64,000 nucleotides of DNA from an uncultured Eubacteriales bacterium (GCA_949283695.1 CASDTX010000046.1:227603-291602), one strand, 5' to 3'. Shown: positions 25,437-36,945, counted from the stretch's first letter. Numbers and translations: made by a program. The notes: generated from the sequence alone by a model not told the origin.

Positions 25437-27334
25437 ATAAGAACAGACGTCCTTTCGGGAAGATTCTGATGATCCTCACGATCGCTTTCTTCTATCTTCC
25501 CATTCTGTACATGGTGGTGTTTTCCTTTAATGAAAGTAAGTCCCTGACCAGCTTTACCGGGTTCTCTCTGCGCTGGTATCAGCATATGCTGGAGTCCAGC
25601 GATATGATGACCGCGCTCTACACCACATTCAGCGTGGCGGTGCTGGCGACGCTGATCTCTACGGTCATAGGAACGGTCACGGCCATCGGACTGAGCAGTT
25701 CCAGGAAGATCATCAGGAACCTTATGGAACAGGTGGATAACCTGCCGATGATGAATCCGGAGATTGTCACGGCCATCGGCTTTATGCTGCTGTTTATTAC
25801 CTTTCAGGTTGAGAAGGGCTATATGACCATGCTGCTGGCGCACATCGCGTTCTGTATCCCTTATGTGATCCTCTCGGTAATGCCCAAGATCCGTTCTCTG
25901 GATCCGAATCTGGCAGATGCGGCCATGGATCTGGGAGCCACCCCCTGGAAGGCACTTACGAAGGTGATTGTTCCCCAGATCACGCCGGGGATCGTCTCAG
26001 GCGCCCTGATTGCGTTTACCATGTCCGTGGATGATTTTATCATCTCTTACTTCGTAACCGGGCAGGGCGTGAAGAACTTAAGCATCGTTGTATATACCAT
26101 GAGCAAGCGGGTGAATCCCAGCATCAACGCAGTGTCCACTCTGGTTGTTCTGATTATTACCATTGTCCTTCTGTTTATCAATATCGCGCCTGCAATCGCA
26201 GCGAAGAAGAGTGTCAGAACAGAGCTGGGGAAACGGAAGCGGTTTCTCCCGGCAGCGGCGGGAGCGTCGGTTCTTGCCGTGGGAATCTTCGCAGTATACC
26301 AGGGCGGCCTGGACAGCGGGGACCGGCCGTTTGAGGGGCAGACGCTGCGGATCTATAACTGGGGCGAATATACGGGGGAAAATATTATTTCAGATTTCGA
26401 AGAAGAGACCGGCGCGGATGTGGTGATGGAGAACTTTGACTCCAATGAGCAGATGTACATCAAAGTGGCCAACGGAGAGCCTTACGATCTCCTGGTGCCC
26501 AGCGACTATATGATCCAGCGTCTGATTGAAGAAGGATACCTGCAGAAACTGGACAAATCCAAGCTGGACTGCCTGGATAAGATTTCCGACGCGGTAAAAG
26601 GACTGCCCTATGATCCGGAGAATGAGTACTCTGTGCCCTATTTCTGGGGCACCGTGGGAATCGTTTATGACAAGACAAAGGTCGATGTGGAAGATCTGGA
26701 GGCAGAAGGCTTCGGCATCTTCCTGGATGAGAAATACAAAGGCCAGGTCTATCTGTACGACTCGGAGCGGGATTCCTTTATGATGGCGCTGAAGGCGCTC
26801 GGATACTCCATGAACACGGAGAATGAGGCAGAACTTCAGGAGGCGTATGCCTGGCTGGTTCAGTGCGTGGAGACCATGGACACGGAGATCGTGACAGATG
26901 AGATTATCGATAACATGGCACAGGGAAGAAAGGCGCTGGGACTGATTTACTCAGGAGACGCTACGTATGTAATGGCAGAGAATGAGGAGATGGGATACTT
27001 CATGCCTGCGTCCGGAACGAACCTCTGGTCTGACGCGATGGTGATCCCAAAGAATGCCAAGAACCCGGAACTTGCTCATGCGTTTATCAATTATGCCAGC
27101 GACTATGACGGGGCATACGACAATTCCAGTTATGTGGGATATACGTCGGCCAACCAGGAAGTGATGGAAGTGCTGTCCGGAGAGGGCGGAGACTTCGAGG
27201 GCATCAACGCATATATTCCCCGGACGGACAATGAGAATGACGAGGTGTTCGTATACAACGAGGACACGAAGAAGATCATCAGCGATCTTTGGAGCAGGGT
27301 AAAGATCGCGGCAAGCAACGCAGACAGCCAGTAG
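25433..27334 (+). CDS. PotC-PotD fusion: polyamine ABC permease joined to its substrate-binding protein
   Basis: 633-residue fusion. Residues 1-265 are a PotC permease with the EAA motif ADAAMDLGATPWKALTKVIVP. A further hydrophobic segment (about 266-290) then crosses the membrane. The rest (about 298-633) is a PotD-type binding protein that begins FEGQTLRIYNWGEYTGENI. It includes polyamine-site-like segments such as YDLLVPSDYMIQRL, YFWGTVGIVYDKT and LIYSGDATYVM. The binding domain is thus tethered outside without its own signal peptide or lipobox. ATG 25433 overlaps potB; an in-frame upstream extension to 25322 lies inside potB and is rejected. Such fusions are known in Firmicutes and ensure one binding domain per transporter. 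Confidence 0.92.
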   Translation: MNKNRRPFGKILMILTIAFFYLPILYMVVFSFNESKSLTSFTGFSLRWYQHMLESSDMMTALYTTFSVAVLATLISTVIGTVTAIGLSSSRKIIRNLMEQVDNLPMMNPEIVTAIGFMLLFITFQVEKGYMTMLLAHIAFCIPYVILSVMPKIRSLDPNLADAAMDLGATPWKALTKVIVPQITPGIVSGALIAFTMSVDDFIISYFVTGQGVKNLSIVVYTMSKRVNPSINAVSTLVVLIITIVLLFINIAPAIAAKKSVRTELGKRKRFLPAAAGASVLAVGIFAVYQGGLDSGDRPFEGQTLRIYNWGEYTGENIISDFEEETGADVVMENFDSNEQMYIKVANGEPYDLLVPSDYMIQRLIEEGYLQKLDKSKLDCLDKISDAVKGLPYDPENEYSVPYFWGTVGIVYDKTKVDVEDLEAEGFGIFLDEKYKGQVYLYDSERDSFMMALKALGYSMNTENEAELQEAYAWLVQCVETMDTEIVTDEIIDNMAQGRKALGLIYSGDATYVMAENEEMGYFMPASGTNLWSDAMVIPKNAKNPELAHAFINYASDYDGAYDNSSYVGYTSANQEVMEVLSGEGGDFEGINAYIPRTDNENDEVFVYNEDTKKIISDLWSRVKIAASNADSQ

Positions 27335-27378
27335 GGGAATGAATTCATCATTCCGGGAAAGAAAATGCAGAAACAGTG

Positions 27379-27407
27379 TTGACAAACCGAAAATGCGGTG
27401 CTATCTT
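27379..27407 (+). promoter_or_regulatory. Heat-shock operon promoter
   Basis: TTGACA (27379-27384), 17 bases, TATCTT (27402-27407). The CIRCE operator begins 16 bases further on, so bound HrcA would block transcription initiation or clearance. Confidence 0.7.
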
Positions 27408-27422
27408 AGTATACGGAAGGTG

Positions 27423-27449
27423 TTAGCACTCAAAACAAGGGAGTGCTAA
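27423..27449. promoter_or_regulatory. CIRCE operator (HrcA binding site)
   Basis: Perfect consensus TTAGCACTC-N9-GAGTGCTAA, located between the promoter and hrcA. It is the target of the HrcA repressor encoded immediately downstream, so the hrcA-grpE-dnaK cluster is autoregulated and heat inducible. Confidence 0.97.
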
Positions 27450-27470
27450 TAGCGAAAAGGAGGGAGTGCT

Positions 27471-28520
27471 GTGGCGGTCGATACATCGTTAAGTGAAAGA
27501 AAACTTATCATATTGAAAGCGATCATCCAGAACTACCTGGAGACTGGTGAGCCGGTCGGTTCGCGGACCCTTTCGAAGTACACGGAACTGAATTTGAGTT
27601 CTGCTACGATCCGCAATGAGATGGCGGATCTGGAAGATCTCGGATATATCTTCCAGCCCCATACATCGGCGGGAAGGATTCCTTCGGACAAAGGCTATCG
27701 TCTCTATGTAGATATGCTGATGGAAGACAAGGAACAGGAGATCACGAGACGTGAGGATGCGATGCTGGAGAAGGCAGATAAGGTTGAGAAGGTTCTGCAG
27801 CAGGCGGCGAGAGTGCTCGCTTCGAATACGAACTATGCAACGATGGTTTCTTCCCCGGTCAATAACCGGAACACGCTGAAGTTTATCCAGCTCTCACAGG
27901 TGGATGAGGAGCAGATCGTGGCGGTCATTGTTCTGGGCGGCAACGTGATCAAGAATAAGATCATCGAGGTTGGTGAAACACTAAGCAATGAGAATCTGTT
28001 AAAGCTGAACATGCTGCTGAATACCACGCTCAACGGGATGCCCATTGACCAGATCACACTGGGACTGATCGCAACTCTGAAAGAGCAGGCAGGAATCCAC
28101 AGCGAGGTTGTAGGGCATGTGCTGGACGCGGTGGCAGAGATCATCCATGTGGATGACGACATGAAGATCTATACCAGCGGAGCGACGAATATCTTCAAGT
28201 ATCCGGAGCTGAGTGACAAGCAGAGCGCCCAGGAGATCATCAGTGCGTTTGAAGAGAAGCAGCAGCTTGCGGATCTGGTCACAGAGACACTGGCCAGCGA
28301 GGACAATCACGGGATTCAGGTCTACATCGGAGACGAGACGCCGGTCAAGACCATGCGGGACTGCAGCATTGTGACAGCAACCTATGAGCTGGGCGAAGGA
28401 ATGAAAGGCACGATCGGCATTATCGGACCGAAACGGATGGATTATGAACACGTCATGAAGACGCTGAAAACTCTCCAGAGTGAGTTGGATGCGATATACA
28501 ATAAAGATCCGAAAGAATAG
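27471..28520 (+). CDS. hrcA: Heat-inducible transcription repressor HrcA
   Basis: 349-residue repressor of class I heat-shock genes, active when folded by GroEL. The N-terminal winged helix (about 1-75) contains LETGEPVGSRTLSKYTELNLSS and IRNEMADLEDLGYIFQPHTS, the family signature. The GAF-like dimerisation domain follows, ending VIGPKRMDYEHVMKTL. It starts with GTG 27471, preceded by AAAAGGAGGG. The CIRCE element lies 22 bases upstream. It is the first gene of the cluster with grpE 15 bases downstream. Confidence 0.97.
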   Translation: MAVDTSLSERKLIILKAIIQNYLETGEPVGSRTLSKYTELNLSSATIRNEMADLEDLGYIFQPHTSAGRIPSDKGYRLYVDMLMEDKEQEITRREDAMLEKADKVEKVLQQAARVLASNTNYATMVSSPVNNRNTLKFIQLSQVDEEQIVAVIVLGGNVIKNKIIEVGETLSNENLLKLNMLLNTTLNGMPIDQITLGLIATLKEQAGIHSEVVGHVLDAVAEIIHVDDDMKIYTSGATNIFKYPELSDKQSAQEIISAFEEKQQLADLVTETLASEDNHGIQVYIGDETPVKTMRDCSIVTATYELGEGMKGTIGIIGPKRMDYEHVMKTLKTLQSELDAIYNKDPKE

Positions 28521-28535
28521 AAAGGTAGAAAGCTG

Positions 28536-29228
28536 GTGAGTGACAGAATGAGCAATGAAGATATGGTAAAAGAAGCTGTGGAAGAAGCAAAGGCGAAAGC
28601 CGCAGAAGCAGCACAGCAGGAAGAAGCAGACGCAGCGGCGGATGCTGAGCCGGCAGGATGGGAAGAGGCTGCCGGGAACTCTGAAGAAGCGTCGGAAGAG
28701 ACTGCCGAAGAAGCAGATGAGACCGCAGAGGACGCGGAAGGTGACGCGAAGTCAGAGAAGAAGAAATTCTTCGGCAAGAAGAATAAGAAAGACAAGAAAG
28801 ATGAGAAGATCGAGGAACTGACTGACCGCCTGACCCGTCAGATGGCAGAGTTCGACAACTTCCGCAAGCGTACAGAGAAGGAGAAGTCCCAGATGTACGA
28901 GATCGGAGCGAAGAATATCATCGAGAAGATCCTTCCGGTGGTAGACAACTTCGAGAGAGGCCTGGCCTCGGTGCCGGAAGAAGAGCGATCGGCACCTTTC
29001 GCGGAAGGTATGGAAAAGATCTACAAACAGCTGATGACCACCCTGGAAAGTGTCGGCGTTCAGCCGATCGAGGCAGTGGGCCAGGAATTCAATCCGGATT
29101 TCCACAACGCAGTGATGCATGTGGAGGATGAAACGCTCGGTGAGAACATCGTGGCAGAGGAATTCCAGAAAGGATATATGTACCGTGACAGTGTCGTGAG
29201 ACACAGCATGGTAAAGGTTGCAAATTAG
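28536..29228 (+). CDS. grpE: Nucleotide exchange factor GrpE
   Basis: 230-residue co-chaperone that releases ADP from DnaK. The N-terminal 90 residues are a very acidic, low-complexity Ala/Glu-rich tail (EEAKAKAAEAAQQEE) ending in a Lys-rich patch. The long coiled coil follows with MAEFDNFRKRTEKEK. The beta-wing domain ends with FNPDFHNAVMHVED and YRDSVVRHSMVKVAN, all typical. The start is GTG 28536; ATG 28548 is a close alternative. The acidic tail is longer than in E. coli but common in Clostridia. Confidence 0.96.
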   Translation: MSDRMSNEDMVKEAVEEAKAKAAEAAQQEEADAAADAEPAGWEEAAGNSEEASEETAEEADETAEDAEGDAKSEKKKFFGKKNKKDKKDEKIEELTDRLTRQMAEFDNFRKRTEKEKSQMYEIGAKNIIEKILPVVDNFERGLASVPEEERSAPFAEGMEKIYKQLMTTLESVGVQPIEAVGQEFNPDFHNAVMHVEDETLGENIVAEEFQKGYMYRDSVVRHSMVKVAN

Positions 29229-29267
29229 ACATTTACAAGATCCAGTATGAATAAATAAATTTCTTAA

Positions 29268-31163
<1,896 letters not shown>

Positions 31164-31222
31164 GGATTCGAGATAAGAGAGACGAGAAACCTGGCTTGCC
31201 GGATGTCTTTCTTATAAGATAA

Positions 31223-31265
31223 CAGGATTCTACGGGGCTGTGCTGAGCAGTTTCGTAGAATCTTG
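31223..31265 (+). other. Stem-loop between dnaK and dnaJ
   Basis: CAGGATTCTACG (31223-31234) pairs with CGTAGAATCTTG (31254-31265), 12 bp with one G-U. The 225-base spacer 31164-31388 has no T run after this hairpin, so partial termination or an mRNA stability element is more likely than full termination. A weak TTGACG-18-TATGGC (31297-31326) could give dnaJ its own promoter. Confidence 0.5.
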
Positions 31266-31388
31266 TGTGTATAGCGCAGCAGTCCGGCTTTGCGTTTTGA
31301 CGCAGGCTGAACGGTTACTGTATGGCGGAACAGAGGTGCCGGCGCAGACGGCGCTTTAGATGAAGAATGAAAGGTAGAGTATTGAGTT

Positions 31389-32576
31389 ATGGCAGAGGCA
31401 AAGAGAGATTACTATGAGGTGCTCGGGGTGAGCAGGGACGCCGATGACGCAGCGATCAAGAAGGCGTACCGCGCGCTCGCGAAGAAGTACCATCCGGATA
31501 TGAATCCCGGAGATAAAGAGGCTGAGAAGAAATTCAAAGAGGCTTCAGAAGCGTATGCTGTCTTAAGCGATGCTGACAAACGCCGTCAGTATGATCAGTT
31601 CGGCCATGCTGCCTTTGAGGGCGGAGCCGGAGGTGCCGGCGGATTCGGCGGGTTTGATTTTAACGGCGCTGATTTCAGCGACATATTCGGCGATATATTC
31701 GGTGATCTGTTCGGCGGAAGCCGGAGAGGCGGCCGCGCGAATAACGGTCCGATGAAAGGAGCCAACATCCGCAAGAGCATCCGGATTACATTTGAGGAGG
31801 CAGTCTTCGGATGTGAGAAGGAGCTGGACCTGATCCTGAAAGATCCCTGTGAGGACTGCCATGGAACCGGCGCGAAACCGGGTACTTCACCGGAGACCTG
31901 TCCGAAGTGCGGCGGCCGCGGCCAGGTTGTATATACGTCCCAGTCCTTCTTCGGCACTGTGCAGAATGTGCAGACCTGTCCCACATGCGGCGGCTCCGGG
32001 AAGATTATCAAGGAGAAGTGTGCAAAGTGCTCAGGAACAGGCTATACTTCCAGCAGGAAGAAGATTCAGGTATCTATACCGGCCGGAATTGACAACGGTC
32101 AGAGCGTGCGGATCCGGGATAAGGGAGAACCGGGCGTGAACGGAGGCCCCAGAGGAGATCTCCTCGTGGAAGTGAATGTGTCAAGACATCCGATTTTCGA
32201 GAGACAGGACGTTCATATCTTCTCTACCGTGCCGATTTCGTTCCCAGTGGCGGCACTGGGCGGCGACGTGCGCATTCCTACCGTGGACGGAGATGTGATC
32301 TATACTGTGAAGCCGGGAACGAAGACAGATACGAAGGTGCGCCTGAAAGGAAAAGGCGTTCCGTCACTTCGGAATTCTCAGGTGAGAGGTGACCATTATG
32401 TGACACTCGTGATCCAGACACCGGAGCGATTAAGCGCGGAGGCCAAGGAAGCACTGAGGAAGTTCGACGAACTCAGCGGAAATACCCTTCATCAGCATGA
32501 CGATGTGGAGGAAAAGACGGAGAAAAAGAAAAAGAAAGGCTTCATGGAGAAGATGAAAGAAGCTTTCGAGGACTGA
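31389..32576 (+). CDS. dnaJ: Chaperone protein DnaJ
   Basis: 395-residue type I Hsp40. The J domain (1-75) has the HPD motif in [11 protein letters not shown] Gly/Phe-rich linker (about 76-110) is followed by a zinc-binding domain with four CxxCxGxG-like repeats: [24 protein letters not shown] and CAKCSGTG. The C-terminal beta domains follow. The extreme C-terminus is Lys-rich ([18 protein letters not shown]). ATG 31389 has AAAGGTAG upstream. It stimulates DnaK ATP hydrolysis and presents substrates. A terminator follows. Confidence 0.97.
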   Translation: MAEAKRDYYEVLGVSRDADDAAIKKAYRALAKKYHPDMNPGDKEAEKKFKEASEAYAVLSDADKRRQYDQFGHAAFEGGAGGAGGFGGFDFNGADFSDIFGDIFGDLFGGSRRGGRANNGPMKGANIRKSIRITFEEAVFGCEKELDLILKDPCEDCHGTGAKPGTSPETCPKCGGRGQVVYTSQSFFGTVQNVQTCPTCGGSGKIIKEKCAKCSGTGYTSSRKKIQVSIPAGIDNGQSVRIRDKGEPGVNGGPRGDLLVEVNVSRHPIFERQDVHIFSTVPISFPVAALGGDVRIPTVDGDVIYTVKPGTKTDTKVRLKGKGVPSLRNSQVRGDHYVTLVIQTPERLSAEAKEALRKFDELSGNTLHQHDDVEEKTEKKKKKGFMEKMKEAFED

Positions 32577-32618
32577 AGAGCGGAAGAAGACGGCCGCACA
32601 GAATCGAAATGAAAAGAG

Positions 32619-32671
32619 ATCCCTCTGGGAGTTCCTGTCAGAAGAGACAGAGATCTTCAGAGGGATTTTTC
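32619..32671 (+). terminator. Rho-independent terminator of the heat-shock cluster
   Basis: ATCCCTCTG (32619-32627) pairs perfectly with CAGAGGGAT (32658-32666), with a loop that can itself fold, followed by TTTTTC. It ends the dnaJ transcript. Confidence 0.8.
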
Positions 32672-32688
32672 TCTGCAGCGCTTTTGCC

Positions 32689-32717
32689 TGTACAGTGCAG
32701 GGGATTTGGGCTATAAT
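32689..32717 (+). promoter_or_regulatory. Promoter upstream of ybaK-like gene
   Basis: TGTACA (32689-32694), 17 bases, consensus TATAAT (32712-32717), 41 bases before the start codon and just after the heat-shock terminator. Confidence 0.6.
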
Positions 32718-32758
32718 GGAATGCAGACATTGACAGACGAAAAGAGAGGAAAACCAAA

Positions 32759-33238
32759 ATGGGGAAGAATCACGATAAGACAAATGTAATGCGTATTCTT
32801 GAGCAGAAGAAGATCCCTTACATCAGTCATAATTATACAGAGACCGGGGCTGTGAGCGGTATGGAGGTGGCGCTGGCGCTGGGCGAGAATCCGGATATGG
32901 TGTTCAAGACACTGGTTACAGTGGGAAAATCAAAGACGAACTACGTGTTTGTCATTCCTGTGAATAAGGAACTGAATCTGAAAAAGGCAGCCCAGAGCGT
33001 GCAGGAGAAAAGTATTGAAATGATTAAGTCCAGGGAGCTGCTGCCGCTGACGGGGTACGTTCACGGCGGGTGTTCTCCCATCGGGATGAAGAAGCAGTTC
33101 GTCACGGTGATCGACCGTTCAGCGGAAAACTTTGAACAGATTCTATTCAGCGGCGGGAAGATCGGATACCAGGTAGAAGTAGGACTGGAAGCGCTGAAGA
33201 AGGCGGTTCCATACAGGCTGGCGGATATTGCCGAGTGA
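32759..33238 (+). CDS. ybaK: Cys-tRNA(Pro)/aminoacyl-tRNA deacylase, YbaK/EbsC family
   Basis: 159-residue trans-editing hydrolase that clears mischarged Cys-tRNA(Pro). The YbaK fold is seen in DMVFKTLVTVGKSKTNYVFVIPVNKELNLKKAA, with the conserved lysine of the VFKTL strand, and in the GYVHGGCSPIGMKK motif that shapes the active pocket. The length is normal. ATG 32759 follows GAGAGGAAAA. It has its own promoter and sits 42 bases before an ABC transporter operon, so read-through is possible. Confidence 0.92.
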   Translation: MGKNHDKTNVMRILEQKKIPYISHNYTETGAVSGMEVALALGENPDMVFKTLVTVGKSKTNYVFVIPVNKELNLKKAAQSVQEKSIEMIKSRELLPLTGYVHGGCSPIGMKKQFVTVIDRSAENFEQILFSGGKIGYQVEVGLEALKKAVPYRLADIAE

Positions 33239-33280
33239 GAAGGTCCGGAAGCAGCCGGGAACGCACAGTGGGAGGTACCT

Positions 33281-34207
33281 ATGATACGTTATGCGGGAAA
33301 GCGAATACTGACAGGGATTCTGTCTCTCCTTGTCCTTGCTACGGCGGCGTTTTTTCTTGTGCGCCTGATGCCGGGAAGTCCGTTTCAGAGCGGCAGTGTG
33401 TCTGAGCAGGTGGTAGAGGCTGTGGAAGAAGAATATGGGTTAAATGAGCCGCTCTCTGTGCAGTATCTTACTTATATGGGGAATCTTCTCAGAGGAGATC
33501 TGGGGATTTCTTACCAGGAGCCGGGAACGACGGTGGCAGAGATTATCGCCCGGGCCTGGCCGCGGACGTTTGCCATCGGTGTGCTGGCTCTTCTGGCTGC
33601 GTTTCTCGCGGGAACCGGTCTTGGGATTCTTCAGGCAGTCTCAGGAAACCGGATAGTGAAGGGAGTCGTTTCCGCTTTTGGCATGCTGTCCGCAGGGATT
33701 CCGTCTTTCGTGGCGGCTCTGCTTCTGCTCCTGGTCTTCAGTCTGAGGCTGAGATGGCTCCCGGCTTCCGGATTACTGACGCCTGCGCACTATGTCCTTC
33801 CGGTGACGTCTCTCGCACTTTATCCGGCTGCCGTGACAGCCAGACTGACAGGGAATGCGCTGGCTGCGGAGATGGAACAGGATTATGTGCTCTTTGCAAG
33901 AGCCAAAGGACTGAAAACCGGAAGGATTGTTCTCACCCACGCGCTGAAAAACGCGTGGATTCCGGTGCTCAATTATATCGGTCCCGCATCTGCCTTCCTG
34001 CTGACCGGAAGTTTCGTGGTGGAAAGTATTTTCACGATCCCGGGACTGGGACGGGAGTTCGTCTTTTCCATTACGAACCGGGATTATACGCTGATTCTCG
34101 GCCTGACCGTGTTTATGGGAGCCGTGGTCATTGGAGTAAACCTGGCGACGGATCTGCTCTGTGCGTGTCTGAATCCCCAGCTGAGGCATGGCTATGAGGA
34201 TGTGTGA
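33281..34207 (+). CDS. Oligopeptide/nickel-type ABC transporter permease (DppB/OppB/NikB family)
   Basis: 308-residue inner-membrane permease. The N-terminal RYAGKRILTGILSLLVLATAAFFLVRLMPG is typical of the DppB/NikB family. The EAA-like loop DYVLFARAKGLKTGRIVLTHALKNAWIPV contacts the ATPase, and the C-terminal half holds the conserved ESIFTIPGLG and FVFSITNRDYTLILG. With the next genes it forms a complete importer: two permeases, a fused ATPase and a lipoprotein. The substrate could be peptides, nickel or a tetrapyrrole. The start has GGGAGG upstream. Confidence 0.9.
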   Translation: MIRYAGKRILTGILSLLVLATAAFFLVRLMPGSPFQSGSVSEQVVEAVEEEYGLNEPLSVQYLTYMGNLLRGDLGISYQEPGTTVAEIIARAWPRTFAIGVLALLAAFLAGTGLGILQAVSGNRIVKGVVSAFGMLSAGIPSFVAALLLLLVFSLRLRWLPASGLLTPAHYVLPVTSLALYPAAVTARLTGNALAAEMEQDYVLFARAKGLKTGRIVLTHALKNAWIPVLNYIGPASAFLLTGSFVVESIFTIPGLGREFVFSITNRDYTLILGLTVFMGAVVIGVNLATDLLCACLNPQLRHGYEDV

Positions 34208-34235
34208 ACAGGCGGAAAGAGAAGGAGAGAACTTT

Positions 34236-35066
34236 GTGAAGAAGCGGGAGAAGCAGCAGAAGAAACAGACAGGAACGACAGCAGCGGTGTGGGTGATTGT
34301 CCTTGCCGTCTGGCTGGCGCTGTGCGTGCTCGTGCCGGTATGCTGGCCCTGGTCTTATACAGAGCAGAATGCAGAGATACGGAACCAGGGAATGTCTGTC
34401 CTTCATTGGTTCGGCACGGATAAGTTCGGACGGGATCTGTTCGCCCGGGTCTGGCACGGTGCAGGAGTCAGTCTGCTGATCGGCAGTGCAAGTGCGGCCC
34501 TGAACGGAGTCATCGGGATCCTGTGGGGCGCGGTCTCGGGATATGCCGGGAAATATACAGATCTGATTCTGATGCGGGCGGCGGATATGATCTCCGCTGT
34601 TCCGTCTATGATCTATGTCATTCTGATCACGCTGGTACGAGGGGCAGGAGCCGGCAGTATGATCCTGGGCCTCTGCGTGTCCGGCTGGATCCCCATGGCT
34701 CGGACTGTAAGAGGGGAGATAATGCGGCTGAAAGGCATGGATTTCGCCGCGGCGGCAAGAATGGAGAACATCCCGGTTCTGCGGATCCTGCTGCGTCACC
34801 TGCTTCCCAATGCGGCCGGCCCGATTTTGGTGAATCTGATTTTTCTGATTCCCCAGGGGATCGTGACAGAGGCATTCCTAAGCTTCCTGGGGGCAGGAAT
34901 CGCCGCGCCCGCTGTCAGTCTGGGGACCATGATCCGGGGAGCCCAGAGTCAGATGCTGCTCTATCCATATCAGATGATATGGCCGCTGATCGTACTGTGT
35001 GTGATGCTGCTGGCCTTGAACGGGATCGGTAGCGCGCTGGAACAGAGAGGAGGCGGCAGGAGATGA
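34236..35066 (+). CDS. Oligopeptide/nickel-type ABC transporter permease (DppC/OppC/NikC family)
   Basis: Second permease subunit, 276 residues from GTG 34236. The conserved HWFGTDKFGRDLFARVWHG segment marks the DppC/NikC family. The ATPase-contact loop is MDFAAAARMENIPVLRILLRHLLPN and the C-terminal part has EAFLSFLGAGI and SLGTMI. GTG 34236 is favoured because GAAGGAGAG stands seven bases upstream. The in-frame ATG codons at 34188-34200 lie inside the previous gene without a good site. It overlaps the ATPase gene by 4 bases. Confidence 0.9.
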   Translation: MKKREKQQKKQTGTTAAVWVIVLAVWLALCVLVPVCWPWSYTEQNAEIRNQGMSVLHWFGTDKFGRDLFARVWHGAGVSLLIGSASAALNGVIGILWGAVSGYAGKYTDLILMRAADMISAVPSMIYVILITLVRGAGAGSMILGLCVSGWIPMARTVRGEIMRLKGMDFAAAARMENIPVLRILLRHLLPNAAGPILVNLIFLIPQGIVTEAFLSFLGAGIAAPAVSLGTMIRGAQSQMLLYPYQMIWPLIVLCVMLLALNGIGSALEQRGGGRR

Positions 35067-36943
35067 AGGCGCTGGAAGTGAGCGATCTCTGGGTAACCTA
35101 TGGCTCAGGAGAAGATCCGATGAACAGGGAAACCGGCGGCTGGGCAGTGAAAGGAGTCAGCTTTTCCGTAGAGAAGGGGGAGACGGCTGGGGTGATCGGC
35201 GTGTCCGGCTCTGGGAAAAGTACGGCCATGCTGGCCGTGATGGGCCTTCTTGGGAAAGCGGCGGAGATTCGCGCAGAGCGGGTGTCTGTCAGCGGGGAAG
35301 AACCGGTGCCGGGACGAAATATCGCCATGATCTTCCAGGACTCTCTGAACTGTCTCAATCCCGCGGTTAAGATCGGAAGACAGATCATGGAGACGGTGCA
35401 GGCCCGCAGGAAATGCGGCAGGAGGGAGGCCAGGGAGCGTGCTCTGGAGCTGCTGGACCAGGTAGGGATCCGCGACGGCGGCAGGAGGATGAAGCAGTAT
35501 CCGTTCGAACTCTCAGGAGGGATGCGTCAGCGGGTGGTGATTGCCATTGCCCTTGCCTGCGAACCGGAACTGATCATTGCCGATGAGCCGACGACAGCAC
35601 TGGACCCGGTGGTGCAGGCGCAGATCCTTCTGCTTCTGAAGCGCGTTGTGGAGGAGGCGGGAACCGCGCTGCTCCTCGTCAGTCATGATCCGGGTGTGAC
35701 CGCGGCGCTCTGCCGCCGGATCTATGTGATGAAGGACGGACAGATCATTGAGAGCGGATGGACAGAAGATGTGTTCTATGGGCCCGAGCAGGAATATACG
35801 AGGAGCCTGCTGAAGGGCAGAAGGCTTCGTCCCGGAGGCGGGACGGAAGCGTGTCCGGAAGATCTCTTTGCAGATTCTCTTTTGAGTCTGCGCCATCTTA
35901 CGAAAGATTACGGGAGGAAGCGGAGCGGGCGCCGGCGTCCGGCTGCGGAGGAGACTGCTCCGGCAGAGGGGGTTCGGGATCTTTCTTTTGACATAGGAAG
36001 AGGAGAGATCATGGCGCTTGTGGGAGAGAGCGGAAGCGGGAAGACGACTCTGGCCCGGATTCTGAGCGGGATCCTGCAGCCGGACAGCGGAGAGATTCGG
36101 TACAGAGGCAGCACATTCGACCCCGCGGCCCGGCCGGGACGGATCCAGATGGTGTTCCAGGATCCCTATACATCGCTGAATCCGGCTTTGACCGTGGAAG
36201 AGGCGCTGCTGGAAGCACTTCGTCCTCTGCGGCAGGGGCCGGGACGGACGCGGGCAAAGAATACTTCTGAGGCGGAAAGGGTGAACGAGATACTCAGGCT
36301 GGCAGGCCTGGGGCCGGACGCGGGAAGAAAGTACCCGGGAGAACTGTCAGGAGGTCAGCGTCAGCGCGCGGGGATCGCCCGGGCACTGATTGTGGAGCCG
36401 GAACTGCTCATCTGTGATGAGGCCACTGCTTCCCTGGATCCGGTTTCCGGGGAACAGATCCTGGATCTTCTGCTGCAGATCCGGGCAGAGAAGCAGATCG
36501 CCTGTCTGTTCATATCTCATGATCTGTCCGGTGTGCGGAGAATCAGCAGCCGGATTGGCGTGATGTATATGGGGACAATGGCGGAAATGGGAGAGACCGA
36601 AGAGGTCTGTGCGGATCCATGGCATCCATATACAAAGCAGCTTCTTGAAGCCGTTCCGGAACCAGATCCTGTCCGTGCAATGAAGAAGATCAGGCGGTCC
36701 GCGCGGAAGCGGGAAGATCCGGCCCAGCCCCGGGGGCAGACGAAGTCCCGGGACCAGATGTCCCCACAGTCCCAGGCCGGAGGATGCCCGTTCGCACCCA
36801 GGTGCGGCTATGTGATGGAGTGCTGCTGGAGAGAGAAGCCAGAGCTGTACAGGTTTGGAAGCCGTGGCGCGGCATGTTTCCTCTACTCGGAGGAACATAC
36901 CGGAAAGCGGGCGGAAGGATATCGGATGGTATCCCAGATATAA
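35063..36943 (+). CDS. Fused dipeptide/nickel ABC ATPase (DppD-DppF type)
   Basis: 626-residue protein with two complete ATPase domains, normally two separate proteins. The first (about 1-260) has GVSGSGKST, LSGGMRQRV and ELIIADEPTTALD. The second (about 270-540) has GESGSGKTT, LSGGQRQRAGIARAL and LLICDEATASLD. The C-terminal Oligo_HPY region keeps its cysteines (GCPFAPRCGYVMECC and, near the end, RGAACFLY), which in relatives bind an Fe-S or metal centre. The two domains are joined by a charged linker. It drives the importer formed with the two permeases and the lipoprotein; ATGA overlap with the upstream gene. Confidence 0.92.
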   Translation: MKALEVSDLWVTYGSGEDPMNRETGGWAVKGVSFSVEKGETAGVIGVSGSGKSTAMLAVMGLLGKAAEIRAERVSVSGEEPVPGRNIAMIFQDSLNCLNPAVKIGRQIMETVQARRKCGRREARERALELLDQVGIRDGGRRMKQYPFELSGGMRQRVVIAIALACEPELIIADEPTTALDPVVQAQILLLLKRVVEEAGTALLLVSHDPGVTAALCRRIYVMKDGQIIESGWTEDVFYGPEQEYTRSLLKGRRLRPGGGTEACPEDLFADSLLSLRHLTKDYGRKRSGRRRPAAEETAPAEGVRDLSFDIGRGEIMALVGESGSGKTTLARILSGILQPDSGEIRYRGSTFDPAARPGRIQMVFQDPYTSLNPALTVEEALLEALRPLRQGPGRTRAKNTSEAERVNEILRLAGLGPDAGRKYPGELSGGQRQRAGIARALIVEPELLICDEATASLDPVSGEQILDLLLQIRAEKQIACLFISHDLSGVRRISSRIGVMYMGTMAEMGETEEVCADPWHPYTKQLLEAVPEPDPVRAMKKIRRSARKREDPAQPRGQTKSRDQMSPQSQAGGCPFAPRCGYVMECCWREKPELYRFGSRGAACFLYSEEHTGKRAEGYRMVSQI

Positions 36944-36945
36944 GA

